From JBOGVZ01 sp050692985 (GTDB taxonomy: Bacteria; Actinomycetota; UBA4738; CALAEC01), in the NCBI GenBank assembly GCA_050692985.1, contig JBOGVZ010000024.1:1-38024 (forward strand): DNA of 38,024 bases. The letters run 5' to 3'. The translations under genes and the position numbers were made by a program. Shown here in pieces: positions 7,366-15,930 of this stretch (positions are counted from its first letter, which is position 1; each line of letters opens with the position of its first letter). The notes below the pieces were generated by a model. The model was not told the DNA's origin. It made no database searches and saw only the letters and a list, made by a program, of their open reading frames with translations.

Positions 7366-9698
7366 CGGTCCTCGGCCAGCCGGGAGCGCACGGCCCGCTC
7401 GAGCTCGCGGACGTGCTCGCGGTCCTCGACCTTCTGGCCGAACAGGTCCCGCACGTAGAAGGCGTCCACCACCCGTCCACCGTACGTGGCCACCTTGGCC
7501 AGGTGCACGTCGAGCTCGAGCTCGTGGAACGTGCGGGCCAGGTCGAACAGCAGCCCGATGCGGTCGGCGGCCCCCACCTCGACCACCGTGGAGAAGTCCG
7601 AGGCCGCGTTGTCCACTCGCACCTCGACGGGGACGTCGGGGCGCGGTGGCGGGTAGTGGAGGCGCTTGTGGCGGACCCGGTACTCGAGGGAGATCCGGCC
7701 CTCCAGCACCTTGCGCAGGTCGGTGCGCATCCGCCGCCACCGGTCCTCGTCCACCTCGCCGGCGAAGCCCGGCTCGACCACGAAGAGATCGAGGGCCAGG
7801 CCGTCCTCGGTGGTGAACGCCTGGGCCGACAGGATGTTGAGGCCGGACAGGGCCAGGGCGCCGGCGATCTTGGCCAGCAGGCCGGGGCGGTCCCGGGCCA
7901 CCACCGTGAGGTCGTACGTGCCCGGGCGGGCGCCCGGGCCGGCCACCGTGCGGACCTCGGTGGCACCGGGTCGGGGGACCACCAGGTCCACGTGGGAAGC
8001 CGCGACCTCCGACGCCACGGTCGTGAGGTAGGCCCGGGGCATCCGCTCCAGGAACCCCTCCACCGCCGGGCCGACACCGGCCAGCGCCCGGATGGCCCGG
8101 ACCCGTTCCGCCAGCAGGGCGGCTCGGTCCGTGCCCATGTGCCCCCGCTCCAGGACCCGCTCGACCTTGCCGGCCAGCTCGCCGATCAGCGCCTGCCGCC
8201 ACGGGGTCCACGCGTGGGGCCCCGTGGCCCGGGCGTCGGCCTGGGTGAGCAGCACCAGCATCGCCAGCCGCTCGGAGTTGCCCACCCTGGCGGCCACGTC
8301 AAGGATGAGGTTCTCGTCGTCGAGATCGCGCCTGGTGGCCGTGTCCGAGAGCAGGAGGTGCTCGGCGACGAGGAACAGCACGGCGTCCCGGGTGTCACCG
8401 ACGACCCCCATCCGCTCGAGCGCTCCGGCGGCGATGCGGGCCCCCGCTTCCACGTGGCCGTCGCCACCGGCCTTGCCGATGTCGTGGAGGAACGCCCCCA
8501 CCAGCACGGCCGCCCGGTCATCGACCGGGGCGTCCCGGAGGAGCTCGGCGGCGATGGCCGCCGTCCGCAGCAGGTGCACGTCGACGCTGAACCGGTGGTA
8601 CGGGTCTCGCTGGGGCCGGCACCGCACGGCCTCCCATTCGGGCAGGAACCGGCCCAGGATCCCGGCCCGGTCCATGGCCTCCAGGGCCCGCTCCCCATCC
8701 GAGCCGGCGGCCAGGATGCGCACGAACGACTCGGTGGTGCCCGACGACCACGGCCCGTCCGCGATCTCCACCGCCTCCACCGCGTCCAGCGAGGCCGGCG
8801 CCAGGGGAACGCCGGCCCCCGCGGCGTCGGCGAAGGCCCGCATCACGTCCTCGGCACCGGTCGGCTCCGCCACCTCCACGTGGGATCGGCGGTCGCCCTC
8901 GCCGGCGGCACGGTCGAAGAACCCCTCCCGGACGTGCTCGACCTGGCGGGCGTGCTCGAACAGGGCCCGCATGAGGGCGTCGGCCGGCGGCAGGCCGGGG
9001 GCGGGCTCGAACCCGAACGCCTCCGCCAGCGAGGGTTGCTCCTCCAGCACCAGCCGGTCGGTGCGCTTGCCCGTTGCCAGGTGTAGGGCGCTCCGCAGCC
9101 GGACCAGGAACTCCTCCGCCTCCTCCAGGGCCTCCCGCTCCCGGGCCCGCAGCAGGCCGAGCCCCTCGAGGTCCGCCAGGGTCCGGGCCCCGAACAGCCC
9201 CCGGCCGGCCCACGGCAGCGAATGGACGTCCCGCAGGCCCCCGGAGCCCTCCTTCAGGTCGGGCTCCAGCATGGCCGACACCGACCCGAACCGCTCGTAC
9301 CGGGCTCGGCCGTCGGCCACCAGTCGCTCCACGAACGTGGCCCGATCCTTCGACAGGAGACTCCGCAGGCCCTCGTCAAGCTCCCGGACCAGGGCGGGAT
9401 CCCCCCACACCGGCCGGGCGTCCAGCAACGAGCACGCCACGTCCAGTCGTTCGCGGGCCCCCTCCAGGCACTGGCGGACCGTCCGCACGGCATGGCCCAG
9501 TGGAAGCCCGGCGTCCCAGAACGGGTAGAACAGCCGCTCGGCCGCCTCCCGGACCCTCGCTCCCCGCCGCTCCCGGTGGAGCACCATGAGGTCGACGTCC
9601 GAGCCGGGGCACAGCACCTCCCGGCCGTAGCCACCCAGGGCCACCAGGGTCAGGCGCGGCGGCAGGCCGGCGGCCAGGGCCCGGACCGCCTCGTCCAC
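7362..9698 (-). CDS. glnD: GlnD, PII uridylyl/adenylyltransferase
   Basis: At least 778 residues. The nucleotidyltransferase domain shows VALGGYGREVLCPGSDVDLMVLH (residues about 17-41), with the GG and DxD metal-binding pair. An HD phosphohydrolase domain follows, with VGAFLHDIGKAGGDGH near residue 400, and two C-terminal ACT domains begin at RDRPGLLAKIAGALA (about 597) and DRIGLLFDLARTF (about 705). GlnD modifies the PII T-loop tyrosine in response to nitrogen status; in some actinobacteria it transfers AMP rather than UMP. The start is uncertain: GTG 9698 is the first standard start, but plausible GlnD-like sequence (ALERAYSPGHHGRWSARRR) continues upstream in frame with no ATG, GTG or TTG, and CTG 9782 is the only nearby candidate. 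glnB lies immediately upstream. Confidence 0.93.
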   Translation of the reverse strand: MDEAVRALAAGLPPRLTLVALGGYGREVLCPGSDVDLMVLHRERRGARVREAAERLFYPFWDAGLPLGHAVRTVRQCLEGARERLDVACSLLDARPVWGDPALVRELDEGLRSLLSKDRATFVERLVADGRARYERFGSVSAMLEPDLKEGSGGLRDVHSLPWAGRGLFGARTLADLEGLGLLRAREREALEEAEEFLVRLRSALHLATGKRTDRLVLEEQPSLAEAFGFEPAPGLPPADALMRALFEHARQVEHVREGFFDRAAGEGDRRSHVEVAEPTGAEDVMRAFADAAGAGVPLAPASLDAVEAVEIADGPWSSGTTESFVRILAAGSDGERALEAMDRAGILGRFLPEWEAVRCRPQRDPYHRFSVDVHLLRTAAIAAELLRDAPVDDRAAVLVGAFLHDIGKAGGDGHVEAGARIAAGALERMGVVGDTRDAVLFLVAEHLLLSDTATRRDLDDENLILDVAARVGNSERLAMLVLLTQADARATGPHAWTPWRQALIGELAGKVERVLERGHMGTDRAALLAERVRAIRALAGVGPAVEGFLERMPRAYLTTVASEVAASHVDLVVPRPGATEVRTVAGPGARPGTYDLTVVARDRPGLLAKIAGALALSGLNILSAQAFTTEDGLALDLFVVEPGFAGEVDEDRWRRMRTDLRKVLEGRISLEYRVRHKRLHYPPPRPDVPVEVRVDNAASDFSTVVEVGAADRIGLLFDLARTFHELELDVHLAKVATYGGRVVDAFYVRDLFGQKVEDREHVRELERAVRSRLAEDR

Positions 9699-9825
9699 CA
9701 GGCCCGAGCGCCGCCGGGCCGACCACCGCCCGTGGTGGCCCGGCGAGTAGGCCCGCTCCAGCGCGTGGAGGGCCCGGACCAGGCGCGGGACCGGGCCCTC
9801 CCGGGCGGTCGGGAGGTCGGCGTGC

Positions 9826-10164
9826 TCAGACCGCGTCTGGGCCCATCTCCCCCGTGCGGATCCGGTACACCTGCTCGGCCGGCAGCACGAACACCTTGCC
9901 GTCGCCGATCTTGCCGGTGCGCGCGGACTTCACGATGGCGTCCACGATGCCCTGGACCTGGTCGTCGTCGGCCACCACCTCGATCTTCACCTTGGGCACG
10001 AAGTCCACCTGGTACTCGGCACCGCGGTACACCTCGGTGTGGCCGCGCTGGCGGCCGAATCCCTGGGCCTCGGTGACGGTCAGGCCGTTCACCCCCACGG
10101 CCCGCAGGGCCTCCTTCACCTCGTCGAGCTTGAACGGCTTGATGACCGCCATGACCAGCTTCAT
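9826..10164 (-). CDS. glnB: PII nitrogen regulatory protein (GlnB/GlnK)
   Basis: A 112-residue PII protein of the usual length. It opens MKLVMAVIKPFKLDEVKEAL and carries the T-loop GRQRGHTEVYRGAEYQVDF with the modifiable Tyr51, then the B-loop TGKIGDGKVFV and RIRTGEMGPDAV at the end. PII trimers bind ATP/ADP and 2-oxoglutarate and gate ammonium transporters. Adjacent amtB suggests it acts as the GlnK-type partner of AmtB, and adjacent glnD is its probable modifying enzyme. Its ATG overlaps the amtB stop as ATGA, implying coupled translation. A much longer open frame runs upstream through amtB, but only this portion is real. Confidence 0.96.
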   Translation of the reverse strand: MKLVMAVIKPFKLDEVKEALRAVGVNGLTVTEAQGFGRQRGHTEVYRGAEYQVDFVPKVKIEVVADDDQVQGIVDAIVKSARTGKIGDGKVFVLPAEQVYRIRTGEMGPDAV

Positions 10165-11453
10165 CGAACCTCCTCCTGAACGACCGCCGCCGCGGTGGCG
10201 GCCCGCTGGGCCTCGTGCACCGGGCCGGCCGGGGCCCCTCCCCGGTCCCCGAACGTGTACCCCACCTCGGCATGCTGCGAGAGGTCGAGGCCGGTGGCCT
10301 CGTCGTCCTCGGACACGCGGAGGCCGATCACCACGTCCACGACCTTGAGGATGACCCATGTGGCCACGAAGGAGAAGGCCAGGGTGACGACCACCCCGAG
10401 GCCCTGGATGCCCAGGCTCGCATCCGCGGACAGCGCGTTGATGGCCACGCTGGCCAGCACCCCGGTCAACAGGGCCCCCACGATCCCCCCGACCATGTGG
10501 ACCCCGACCACGTCCAGCGAGTCGTCGTAGCCGAGCCTCGACTTCAGGTCGACGGCGTAGAAGCACACCGCGCCGGCCGCCAGCCCGATCAAGATGGCCG
10601 CCCACGGCTCCACGAACCCTGCCGCCGGGGTGATGGCCACCAGCCCGGCCACCGCCCCGGTGGCCGCGCCGATCGTGGTGGCCTTGCCGTGCCTGATCGT
10701 CTCCGGGATCAGCCACCCGATGATCGCGGCCGCCGTGGCCACGTGCGTGGCGGCGAAGGCCGAGGCCGCCACCCCGTCCGCCGCCAGGGCCGACCCGGCG
10801 TTGAACCCGAACCACCCGAACCACAGGATGGCGGCCCCGGTGATCACCATCGGCACGTTGTGGGGCACGAAGGCCTCGCGGCCGAAGCCGCGGCGCTTGC
10901 CCATGTACAGGATCGCCGCCAGGGCCGCGGCGCCGGCGTTGATGTGGACCACGGTGCCCCCGGCGAAGTCCAGGGCCCCGATGGACCCCAGCCACCCGCC
11001 GCCCCACACCCAGTGGGCCATCGGCGAGTACACCAGCAGCGACCACAGCCCCAGGAACAGGACGTAGGCCGAGAACTTCATCCGCTCGGCGATGGCCCCG
11101 GTGATGAGCGCGGGGGTGATCACGGCGAACATCATCTGGTACACGGCGAACGCGATGTGGGGCGTGGTGGTGGCGTACGCGTCGCTGGGCGCCTGGCCCA
11201 CCCCGCGAAGCCCCCAGAAGTCCAGGCCGCCGATCAGCCCGCCCTTGTCGGGCCCGAACGCCAGCGTGTAGCCGACGAGCACCCACAGCACCGAGACGAG
11301 GGCCAGGGCAAAGAACGACTGCATGATCGTCCCCAGCACGTTCTTCGACCGGACCAGGCCCCCGTAGAACAGGGCCAGCCCCGGCGTCATGAACATCACC
11401 AGGGCGGCAGAGGTAAGCAACCAGGCGGTGTCGCCGCTGTCGATCCCGGGCAT
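10161..11453 (-). CDS. amtB: Ammonium transporter AmtB
   Basis: A 430-residue protein with about eleven transmembrane helices, the normal Amt size. The Amt signature is present in DFAGGTVVHINAGAAALAA (first pore histidine), and the second pore histidine is in VVGVHMVGGIVGALLTG. Other hallmarks are MTPGLALFYGGLVRSKNVL and ILWFGWFGFNAGSA. It conducts ammonium/ammonia across the cytoplasmic membrane and is normally blocked by PII. ATG 11453 follows AAGGAGGATCG, a clear ribosome binding site; upstream in-frame codons are not Amt-like. It is first in the operon amtB-glnB-glnD-hydrolase and is preceded by a GlnR-like operator. Confidence 0.96.
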   Translation of the reverse strand: MPGIDSGDTAWLLTSAALVMFMTPGLALFYGGLVRSKNVLGTIMQSFFALALVSVLWVLVGYTLAFGPDKGGLIGGLDFWGLRGVGQAPSDAYATTTPHIAFAVYQMMFAVITPALITGAIAERMKFSAYVLFLGLWSLLVYSPMAHWVWGGGWLGSIGALDFAGGTVVHINAGAAALAAILYMGKRRGFGREAFVPHNVPMVITGAAILWFGWFGFNAGSALAADGVAASAFAATHVATAAAIIGWLIPETIRHGKATTIGAATGAVAGLVAITPAAGFVEPWAAILIGLAAGAVCFYAVDLKSRLGYDDSLDVVGVHMVGGIVGALLTGVLASVAINALSADASLGIQGLGVVVTLAFSFVATWVILKVVDVVIGLRVSEDDEATGLDLSQHAEVGYTFGDRGGAPAGPVHEAQRAATAAAVVQEEVR

Positions 11454-11492
11454 CGATCCTCCTTCCTGTCGGCGCCAGGATGGAGGGGCGAC

Positions 11493-11519
11493 GTTTCGCC
11501 ACGTTTTCCGGGGTGTTAC
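11493..11519 (-). promoter_or_regulatory. Candidate GlnR-type box upstream of amtB
   Basis: On the minus strand the 27 bases read GTAAC-N6-GAAAA-N6-GAAAC. Actinobacterial GlnR is known to bind alternating GTnAC and GAAAC pentamers spaced by 6 bases (11-bp period). The match in sequence, spacing and target gene is good, though the third pentamer is GAAAC rather than GTnAC and a fourth is not seen. The box lies 39-66 bases upstream of the amtB start. Confidence 0.6.
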
Positions 11520-11613
11520 GGCCCGGTAAAAAAGCCGGCGGGCCCCAGGCAGGAGTTCCGGATTGCTGGTATCGCGAAGCCTTCCCACGGACAACAACCA
11601 CGGAGGCTCGCTC

Positions 11614-12472
11614 ATGGCCCGGTATCGGGCCCCGCTGGCACGGCTCTCCCTGCTCGCAGCGCTCATCGGACTGCTGGCCCTCCCCGATACGGGGGCCGCG
11701 CAGCCCCCCAGTGGTGTCGGGCCGTGCACCGACGAGGCGGCTCAGTCGATGCCCGTGGGCGAGGGGCACGACCACCTGGACATCTGTTCTCGGTGTCGAA
11801 CGTCGATGCCGTCCACATCACGCGCGTGAACCGCGTCGGGGGGTTCCCGTTCCTCACCTAGGTGGGCGAGATCGAGGTCGACGAGCTGCACGACATGTTC
11901 ATCGACAACGACGAGCTGACCGGTCGCACGTACCTGTACGTGGCCGGCGGCTTCCTGACCGGGTTCTACGTGTTCGACGTCACCGACCTCCTCCCAGCCC
12001 GAGTTCCTGGCGGAGTGGGACCTGACCGACGGCGAGGAGACCGACGAGGACGCCGCGGCCCTCAACCAGGCCTCGGAGGAGGCCCTGGTCACCACGTGGA
12101 CCAACCCGGCCGGCCGGGCCGGGGGGAACATCGAGTTCTCCCCCCACAACCGGCAGATCGTGGGCAACCGGATCTACCTGTCCCACTACCACGGTGGCGT
12201 GTACGTCCTGGACGCCAGACGGGCGTTCCAGGGCCTCGACGTGCGGCCCCGGGAGATGGGCTTCGTGGTCTCCCATGGCGAGCCGGTCCGGCCGATCCAC
12301 GAGCCCCTCCTCCTGGGACCCGCTGATCCCGTTCATCCACACGTTCTTTCAGGCCCGCCCCACGGTGTGGGACACCCTGTTCCACAAGGGGTTCGTCCTG
12401 GTCCCGGACTCGACCGGAGGCCTGTACTCCTACCAGTTCCGGGTGGACGCCCCGCGCGACGGGGCCCGGTAG
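11614..12472 (+). pseudogene. Decayed secreted beta-propeller-like (LVIVD-type) protein gene
   Basis: ATG 11614, after CGGAGG, opens a clear signal peptide (ARLSLLAALIGLLALPDTGAAQ) and then GVGPCTDEAAQSMPVGEGHDHLDI. Continuity then requires changes of frame near 11785, near 11995 and near 12312, and TAG at 11859-11861 breaks the second segment. Meaningful stretches in the successive frames are LFSVSNVDAVHITRVNRV, RTYLYVAGGFLTGFYVFDVTD, NIEFSPHNRQIVGNRIYLS plus HYHGGVYVLDARRAF, and FVLVPDSTGGLYSYQFRVD, ending at TAG 12470-12472. The 'YLSHYHGGVYVLD' and 'GLYSYQF' pattern suggests LVIVD/choice-of-anchor propeller repeats of a secreted protein; the function is unknown. Three frameshifts and one stop in one gene argue for genuine decay. 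Confidence 0.75.
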
Positions 12473-12487
12473 CGGCGCCCGGGCAGC

Positions 12488-13303
12488 CTAGGAGGCGGCC
12501 TTCTTGCGGCCGGACGCGGCCTTGCGAGGCTTGGCCTGCTTGGTGGTGGCCTCCACGCTCTGCTTCAGGGCGTCCATGAGGTCCGTGACCTTGGCGGGCT
12601 CCTTCGGCTCGATGACCTCGATCTCCTCGCCGGCCACCTTCTTCTCCACGATCTCCATCAGGGCTTCGCGGTACTCGTCGTGGTACCGGTCCGGTTCCCA
12701 CTCGTCGGTGAGGTTCTCGATGAGGCTCTGGGCCATCTGGACCTCCTGGTCCCGGACCGACACGTCCTTCTCCAGCCCCTCGATGGCCGCCTCGCGGATC
12801 TCGTCCGGCCAGAACATCGTGTCCAGGACCAGCACGTCGCCGGCCAGGCGGATCGCCGCCAGGTGCTCCTTGTCACGGAACGTGACCTTGGCGATCCCCA
12901 CCTTCCCGCCCTCGCGGAGGGCCTGGCGCAGGAGGTGGTAGGCCTTGGCCCCGGCCTCCTCGGGACCGAGGTAGTAGGACTTCTTGAAGTAGATCGGGTC
13001 GATCTCGTCGATGTCGACGAACTGCTGGATGTCGATGGCCCGGCTCGACTCCACCGGCACGGCGTCCAGGTCCTCGTCGGTGATGATCACGTAGCGGTCC
13101 TTCTCGTACTCGTAGCCGCGCACGATCTCGTCGAACGGAATCTCCACGTCCTCGTTCACGCACACCCGCTTGTACCGGATCCGCCCGTGGTCCTTCTCGT
13201 GGAGCTGGTTGAACCGCAGGGTCTTCTCCTCGGTGGCCGTGTAGACCCGAACCGGGATCGACACCAGCCCGAACGAGATAGCACCTCGCCAGATGGTCTT
13301 CAT
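12488..13303 (-). CDS. ku: Ku, non-homologous end-joining DNA-end-binding protein
   Basis: A 271-residue bacterial Ku of normal length. The N terminus MKTIWRGAISFGLVSIPVRVYTAT is diagnostic, as are RIRYKRVCVNEDVEI and YFKKSYYLGPEEAGAKAYHLLRQAL in the Ku core; a basic lysine-rich tail (QAKPRKAASGRKKAAS) ends the protein. Ku forms a homodimeric ring on double-strand DNA ends and recruits LigD. ATG 13303 is preceded by TTCGGAGGAACC, a good ribosome binding site; an in-frame ATG at 13330 would lie upstream of it. The gene is divergent from ligD, which completes a two-gene end-joining module. Confidence 0.97.
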   Translation of the reverse strand: MKTIWRGAISFGLVSIPVRVYTATEEKTLRFNQLHEKDHGRIRYKRVCVNEDVEIPFDEIVRGYEYEKDRYVIITDEDLDAVPVESSRAIDIQQFVDIDEIDPIYFKKSYYLGPEEAGAKAYHLLRQALREGGKVGIAKVTFRDKEHLAAIRLAGDVLVLDTMFWPDEIREAAIEGLEKDVSVRDQEVQMAQSLIENLTDEWEPDRYHDEYREALMEIVEKKVAGEEIEVIEPKEPAKVTDLMDALKQSVEATTKQAKPRKAASGRKKAAS

Positions 13304-13332
13304 GAGGGTTCCTCCGAAGTCAGGGAACACCG

Positions 13333-13387
13333 ATTCTACCCTCGTTTCCCCTGGTGATCGGCCGATCTAGCCCCCGCCCGCTACCAT
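13333..13387. promoter_or_regulatory. Divergent Ku / LigD promoters
   Basis: The 91-bp gap between ku and ligD has a minus-strand TAGAAT (13333-13338) that would give ku a short leader containing its ribosome binding site, and a plus-strand TACCAT (13382-13387) exactly 7 bases before the ligD ATG, consistent with a leaderless ligD transcript. No convincing -35 is seen for either. Confidence 0.5.
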
Positions 13388-13394
13388 CGTGGCC

Positions 13395-15875
13395 ATGCCC
13401 AGGAAGCGCCGCGGCCCCGCCTTCACCGTGGAGACCCCCGAGCCGCTGCCGGCGGAGCGGGACGGCGAACACTGGTGGCTGGAGACGGATGGCCGCCGGC
13501 TGCGGCTGTCGAACCTCGACAAGGTGTTCTGGCCGGAGGAGGGGTACACGAAGGGCGACCTGCTGGCGTACTACTGGAACGTCGCCGACCGCCTGCTGCC
13601 CTACCTGCGCGACCGTCCGCTGACGATGAAGCGGATGCCGGACGGCGTGGCCGGACCCCACTTCTACGAGAAGAACGCCCCGTCCCATACCCCGGAGTGG
13701 ATGCCCCGGTGCCGGGTGGAGAGCGAGGAAGACGACGGCCGGATGGGCCACAACGACTTCCTGGTGGCGGGCGACCGGGCCGGCCTGCTGTTCGTGGCCA
13801 ACCTGGGGGCCATCGAGTTCCACCCGCTCCACTCCCGGTGTGCCGACATCGATCGCCCCGACTACCTGTTCTTCGACCTCGACCCGTTCCCCCCGGCCAC
13901 GTTCGAGGACGTCCTGGCCGTGGCCCGTCACGTCAGGGCGGCCCTCGACGCGCTGGGGCTTCCCTCGTATCCCAAGACCTCGGGGGCCACGGGCATGCAG
14001 ATCTACGTGGGCCTCGACCCCCGCCCCACGTACCGGGAGGCGCGGGACTTCGTGGGCACGGTCGGCCAGGCCATCCGCCGGGCCGACCCGGAGCGGGTCA
14101 CGATGACCTGGGACGTGGGGAAGCGCCGGGGGATCTTCATCGACCACAACATGAACCGGCGCGGGGCCAACATCTCGGCGGTGTACTCGGTGCGGCCCGA
14201 GCCGGGAGCCTCCGTGTCCACCCCGGTCACCTGGGAGGAGGTCGAGGACGGGGAGCTCCGGCCCCAGGACTTCACGATCGCGAACGTCCACGAGCGGCTG
14301 GCCCGGGTGGGCGACCTGTTCCGGCCGGTGCTCGAGGAGCCCGTCGATGCCCGGGAGGCCATGGAGGCCGTTGGGGTGAATGTCGGCGAGCGAACGGCTC
14401 CCCGACCCGAGCCGGGCCCACCTCCCGACCCCGAGGAGTCCGGCGAACCGGAGCCCGCCCTGGAGGAGTACCGGCGGAAGCGAGACTTCGAGGCCACCCC
14501 GGAGCCACCCCCGGCGCCGGTGCCCGGGTCCGGGGACCTGTTCGTGATCCAGAAGCACGACGCCACCCGGCTCCACTACGACCTGCGGCTCGAACGTGAC
14601 GGGGCCCTGGCCTCGTGGGCCGTTCCCAGGGGCCTGCCCACCGATCCGGGCGAGAAGCGGCTGGCGGTGCGGACCGAGGACCATCCGCTCGAGTACGGGT
14701 CGTTCGAGGGATGGATCCCAGAGGGGCAGTACGGGGGCGGGGAGGTGCGCATCTTCGACCGGGGCCGGTACGAGGCCCTGGAGTGGAAGGACGACAAGGT
14801 CACGTTCCGCCTCCACGGCACCCGTCACCGCGGCGAGTACCACCTGGTGAAGACCAGGACCGACTGGCTGGTGTTCCTGTCGAAGGATGCGGCCGACCAG
14901 CAGCCGGAGCCGCCGCCGGCGTTCGCCCCGATGCTGGCCGATCCCGGGCACCGGCCGTTCGACGACCCCGCGTGGCGGTTCGAGCCCAAGCTCGACGGGA
15001 TCCGCACCCTGGCCACGGTCACCACCGACGCCACGCGGCTGGTGTCCCGCACCGGCCGGGACCACACGTTCCGCTATCCGGAGCTGGGCAACCTGGCCAG
15101 GTTCGTGAACGCCCTCCAGGCGGTGATCGACGGGGAGATCGTGGCCCCCGACGACCGGGGCCGTCCGTCGTTCGAGCGCCTGCAACAGCGCATGAACCTG
15201 TCGGCTCCCCGGGACATCGAGCGGGCCCGGACGAAGGTGCGGATCGTGCTGTTCGTGTTCGACCTGCTGTGGCTCGACGGTCGCGACCTCACCCCCGAGC
15301 CGCTGGAGGAGCGGATCCGCCTGTTGGAGGAGATCGTCACCGAGACGGGCCCCATCCGGCTCGTGGCCAGCGTCGACGAGCACGGGGCGGCGTTCTTCGA
15401 CAAGGCCAAGGAGCTGGGCTTCGAAGGAGTGGTGGCCAAGCAGCTGGGCAGCCCCTACCTGCCGGGCCGCCGGAGCAAGGAGTGGCGGAAGATCAAGGCC
15501 GTCAACCGGCAGGACTGCGTGATCCTGGGGTGGACGCCCGGCACCGGTGGCCGCTCCAGCACGTTCGGCGCCCTGCTGCTGGGGGCCTATCGCGACGGGG
15601 AGCTGGTGTGGGTGGGCCAGGTGGGGACGGGGTTCACGCAGCCGGTGCTGGCGGATCTCCTGCAACGCCTGGCCTCGGTCGAGGTCCCGAAGCCGCCGAT
15701 CGCCGACCCCGAGCTGGCCCGGGTCAAGGGGGCCAAGTGGGTGCGTCCGGAGCTGGTCTGTGACGTCGAGTACCTGGAGATGACCAGGGTGGGGAAGCTG
15801 CGGGCCCCCTCGTTCAAGGGGTTGCGGAGCGACAAGGCGCCGGCGGACGCCGTGCTGGAGCCTCCAGCCGGGTAA
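13395..15875 (+). CDS. ligD: ATP-dependent DNA ligase LigD (polymerase-phosphoesterase-ligase)
   Basis: An 826-residue multidomain end-joining enzyme. The primase-like polymerase domain is N-terminal (about 25-300), with LSNLDKVFWPEEGYTKGDLL and the metal-binding FFDLDPF near residue 160. The 3'-phosphoesterase domain follows (about 375-500) with FVIQKHDATRLHYDLRLERDG. The C-terminal ligase domain has the nucleotidyl lysine in EPKLDGIRT (Lys532) and an OB domain with CDVEYLEMTRVGKLR. The Pol-PE-Lig order matches mycobacterial LigD rather than the PE-Lig-Pol order of Pseudomonas. ATG 13395 is chosen because the TACCAT -10 lies 7 bases upstream; GTG 13389 is an alternative. It acts with the divergent Ku in non-homologous end joining. 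Confidence 0.97.
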   Translation: MPRKRRGPAFTVETPEPLPAERDGEHWWLETDGRRLRLSNLDKVFWPEEGYTKGDLLAYYWNVADRLLPYLRDRPLTMKRMPDGVAGPHFYEKNAPSHTPEWMPRCRVESEEDDGRMGHNDFLVAGDRAGLLFVANLGAIEFHPLHSRCADIDRPDYLFFDLDPFPPATFEDVLAVARHVRAALDALGLPSYPKTSGATGMQIYVGLDPRPTYREARDFVGTVGQAIRRADPERVTMTWDVGKRRGIFIDHNMNRRGANISAVYSVRPEPGASVSTPVTWEEVEDGELRPQDFTIANVHERLARVGDLFRPVLEEPVDAREAMEAVGVNVGERTAPRPEPGPPPDPEESGEPEPALEEYRRKRDFEATPEPPPAPVPGSGDLFVIQKHDATRLHYDLRLERDGALASWAVPRGLPTDPGEKRLAVRTEDHPLEYGSFEGWIPEGQYGGGEVRIFDRGRYEALEWKDDKVTFRLHGTRHRGEYHLVKTRTDWLVFLSKDAADQQPEPPPAFAPMLADPGHRPFDDPAWRFEPKLDGIRTLATVTTDATRLVSRTGRDHTFRYPELGNLARFVNALQAVIDGEIVAPDDRGRPSFERLQQRMNLSAPRDIERARTKVRIVLFVFDLLWLDGRDLTPEPLEERIRLLEEIVTETGPIRLVASVDEHGAAFFDKAKELGFEGVVAKQLGSPYLPGRRSKEWRKIKAVNRQDCVILGWTPGTGGRSSTFGALLLGAYRDGELVWVGQVGTGFTQPVLADLLQRLASVEVPKPPIADPELARVKGAKWVRPELVCDVEYLEMTRVGKLRAPSFKGLRSDKAPADAVLEPPAG

Positions 15876-15915
15876 CGGATCGACCGATACGGCTGACATG
15901 AGCGGTCCGAACGGC

Positions 15916-15921
15916 TACAGT
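15916..15921 (+). promoter_or_regulatory. -10 hexamer of the secreted glycosidase-like gene
   Basis: TACAGT lies 9 bases before ATG 15931 with no ribosome binding site between them. This supports ATG 15931 over the in-frame ATG 15898, which lies upstream of the hexamer, and suggests a leaderless transcript. Confidence 0.45.
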
Positions 15922-15930
15922 GGCGCCTTC

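Noticed and set aside
9826..11775. A 649-codon minus-strand frame running through amtB
   Set aside because: Only its last 112 codons are a protein (PII). The upstream part is an out-of-frame copy of the ammonium transporter gene.
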